Shown piece after piece: positions 5,433-5,884 of a stretch of DNA of 5,884 nt (positions are counted from its first letter, which is position 1; every line of letters starts with the position of its first letter). The translations under genes were made by a program, and so were the position numbers. This DNA is from Euzebyaceae bacterium. Its GTDB lineage: Bacteria; Actinomycetota; Nitriliruptoria; Euzebyales; Egibacteraceae. Under the pieces are notes generated by a model. It ran no database searches. It was not told the DNA's origin and saw only the letters and a list, made by a program, of their open reading frames with translations. The DNA is taken from the NCBI GenBank assembly GCA_013698135.1, contig JACCVM010000254.1, positions 1 through 5,884 on the forward strand. Reading direction: 5' to 3'.

Positions 5433-5451
5433 ACGCGGTCATTCGCCGCGT
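5433..5451 (+). terminator. Hairpin downstream of alaX, possible terminator
   Basis: ACGCGG (5433-5438) pairs perfectly with CCGCGT (5446-5451) around a seven-base loop, about 20 bases after the alaX stop. Only a weakly T-rich stretch (TTCGGTT) follows. Its place between two same-strand genes makes it a reasonable actinobacterial-type terminator for alaX, though without a proper U-tail. Confidence 0.4.
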
Positions 5452-5453
5452 TC

Positions 5454-5479
5454 GGTTACGCTGCGCCACGACGGGGGAT
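5454..5479 (+). promoter_or_regulatory. Candidate SigF/SigB-family promoter before the membrane channel gene
   Basis: GGTTAC (5454-5459) and GGGGAT (5474-5479) are separated by 14 bases and resemble the GGTTT / GGGTAT pattern of actinobacterial stress sigma factors. The -10-like element differs from GGGTAT at one position, and the spacing is slightly short. A competing housekeeping-type hexamer TACGCT lies at 5457-5462. Either would give an untranslated leader of roughly 30 to 50 bases. A weak five-pair hairpin (GGGAT 5475-5479, ATCCC 5486-5490) overlaps this region. Confidence 0.25.
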
Positions 5480-5501
5480 AGGGCGATCCCACAACGTTTC
5501 T

Positions 5502-5508
5502 GGAGGAG
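5502..5508 (+). promoter_or_regulatory. Strong Shine-Dalgarno for the membrane channel gene
   Basis: GGAGGAG, close to the full anti-16S complement, ends eight bases before the ATG at 5517. It fixes that start and contrasts with the leaderless-looking starts of alaX and the LysM gene. It suggests efficient translation. Confidence 0.8.
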
Positions 5509-5516
5509 ACTTGACC

Positions 5517-5884
5517 ATGTATCTCGCGCAGGTAGACGTCGGGCAGTCGGTGCAGGGGGCGTTCAGCTCGGTGCTGGAGTTCTTGCCGAAGCTGGTCGGG
5601 TTCCTGCTGATCCTGTTGATCGGCTACTTCGTCGCCAAGGCCATCGCCAGCGTCTTGGACAAGGTGCTGGACCGGGTCGGGTTTGACCGGGCCGTCGAGC
5701 GTGGCGGGGTGAAAAAGGCGCTGTCCAAGTCGTCGTATGACGCCTCTGGACTGCTGTCCAAGATCGTGTTCTACGCCTTGATGCTGTTCGTGTTGCAGCT
5801 GGCGTTCGGGGTGTTCCCGGCCAACCCGATCTCGGACTTGATCACCGCGGTGATCGCCTATCTGCCGAAGATCTTCGTGGCGAT
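5517..5884 (+). CDS. CmpX / mechanosensitive-channel-like conserved TM-helix protein, N-terminal part (3' end outside window)
   Basis: The frame stays open to the window edge, giving 122 complete codons. The protein starts MYLAQVDVGQSVQGAFSSVL, followed by LPKLVGFLLILLIGYFVAKA (residues 23-42), a long first membrane helix. A charged stretch (48-72) and a second helix (about 79-100) come next. At 108-122 a sequence resembling the first helix begins again: ITAVIAYLPKIFVA compared with FSSVLEFLPKLVGF. This internal repeat of an LPK-hydrophobic unit is typical of the conserved TM-helix family of MscS-related proteins (CmpX type), found in many actinobacteria and cyanobacteria and linked to osmotic or envelope stress. 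Whether an MscS pore domain follows cannot be seen. The start is set by the strong Shine-Dalgarno at 5502. It has its own intergenic region and is probably not co-transcribed with alaX. Confidence 0.82.
   Translation, partial: MYLAQVDVGQSVQGAFSSVLEFLPKLVGFLLILLIGYFVAKAIASVLDKVLDRVGFDRAVERGGVKKALSKSSYDASGLLSKIVFYALMLFVLQLAFGVFPANPISDLITAVIAYLPKIFVA

Noticed and set aside
1..5884. CRISPR array, tRNA/rRNA, insertion sequence or attachment site
   Set aside because: No regularly spaced repeats, cloverleaf, rRNA segment, transposase frame or terminal repeats were seen by eye on either strand.

Overview
The window comes from a high-GC bacterium, most likely an actinobacterium. The coding frames show strong G/C bias at third positions, short four-base start/stop overlaps and GTG starts. 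Two genes have -10-like hexamers placed for leaderless transcription, and the Tad genes have the compact actinobacterial form. Genus cannot be read from this sequence.

Positions 1-3655 (+) hold the downstream part of a Tad/Flp-type pilus (tight adherence) operon. In order these are the C-terminal end of the TadA/CpaF ATPase (cut by the window edge), TadB- and TadC-like inner-membrane platform proteins, a 54-residue Flp-like major pilin with a GTG start, two TadE-like pseudopilins and a TadG-like protein. Every junction overlaps by 1 to 20 bases except tadC/flp. That junction has a 28-base gap with a GC-rich hairpin around the tadC stop and a clean Shine-Dalgarno before flp. The layout suggests one coupled transcript with a separate translational entry for the abundant pilin. 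The ATPase powers assembly, TadB/TadC form the platform, Flp is the fibre subunit and the TadE/TadG proteins are minor or initiating components. The prepilin peptidase, TadZ and any secretin-like parts are not in the window.

Positions 3722-4537 (-) encode a membrane-anchored LysM protein convergent with the pilus operon. Inverted repeats in the gap could end both transcripts. A 132-base divergent intergenic region (4538-4669) separates it from an AlaX-type alanyl-tRNA editing protein (4670-5413, +), which has Asp in place of the usual third zinc-ligand Cys. After a 103-base gap with a hairpin and a possible alternative-sigma promoter, a small-conductance mechanosensitive/CmpX-like membrane protein begins at 5517 and runs off the window.

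The content is mostly recognisable. The points of interest are the short, atypical pilin, the graded loss of the Glu+5 residue across the pilin-like proteins, the hairpin at the tadC/flp junction, the LysM protein beside the pilus operon and the AlaX ligand change. I see no clearly new system, CRISPR array, mobile element, tRNA or rRNA.
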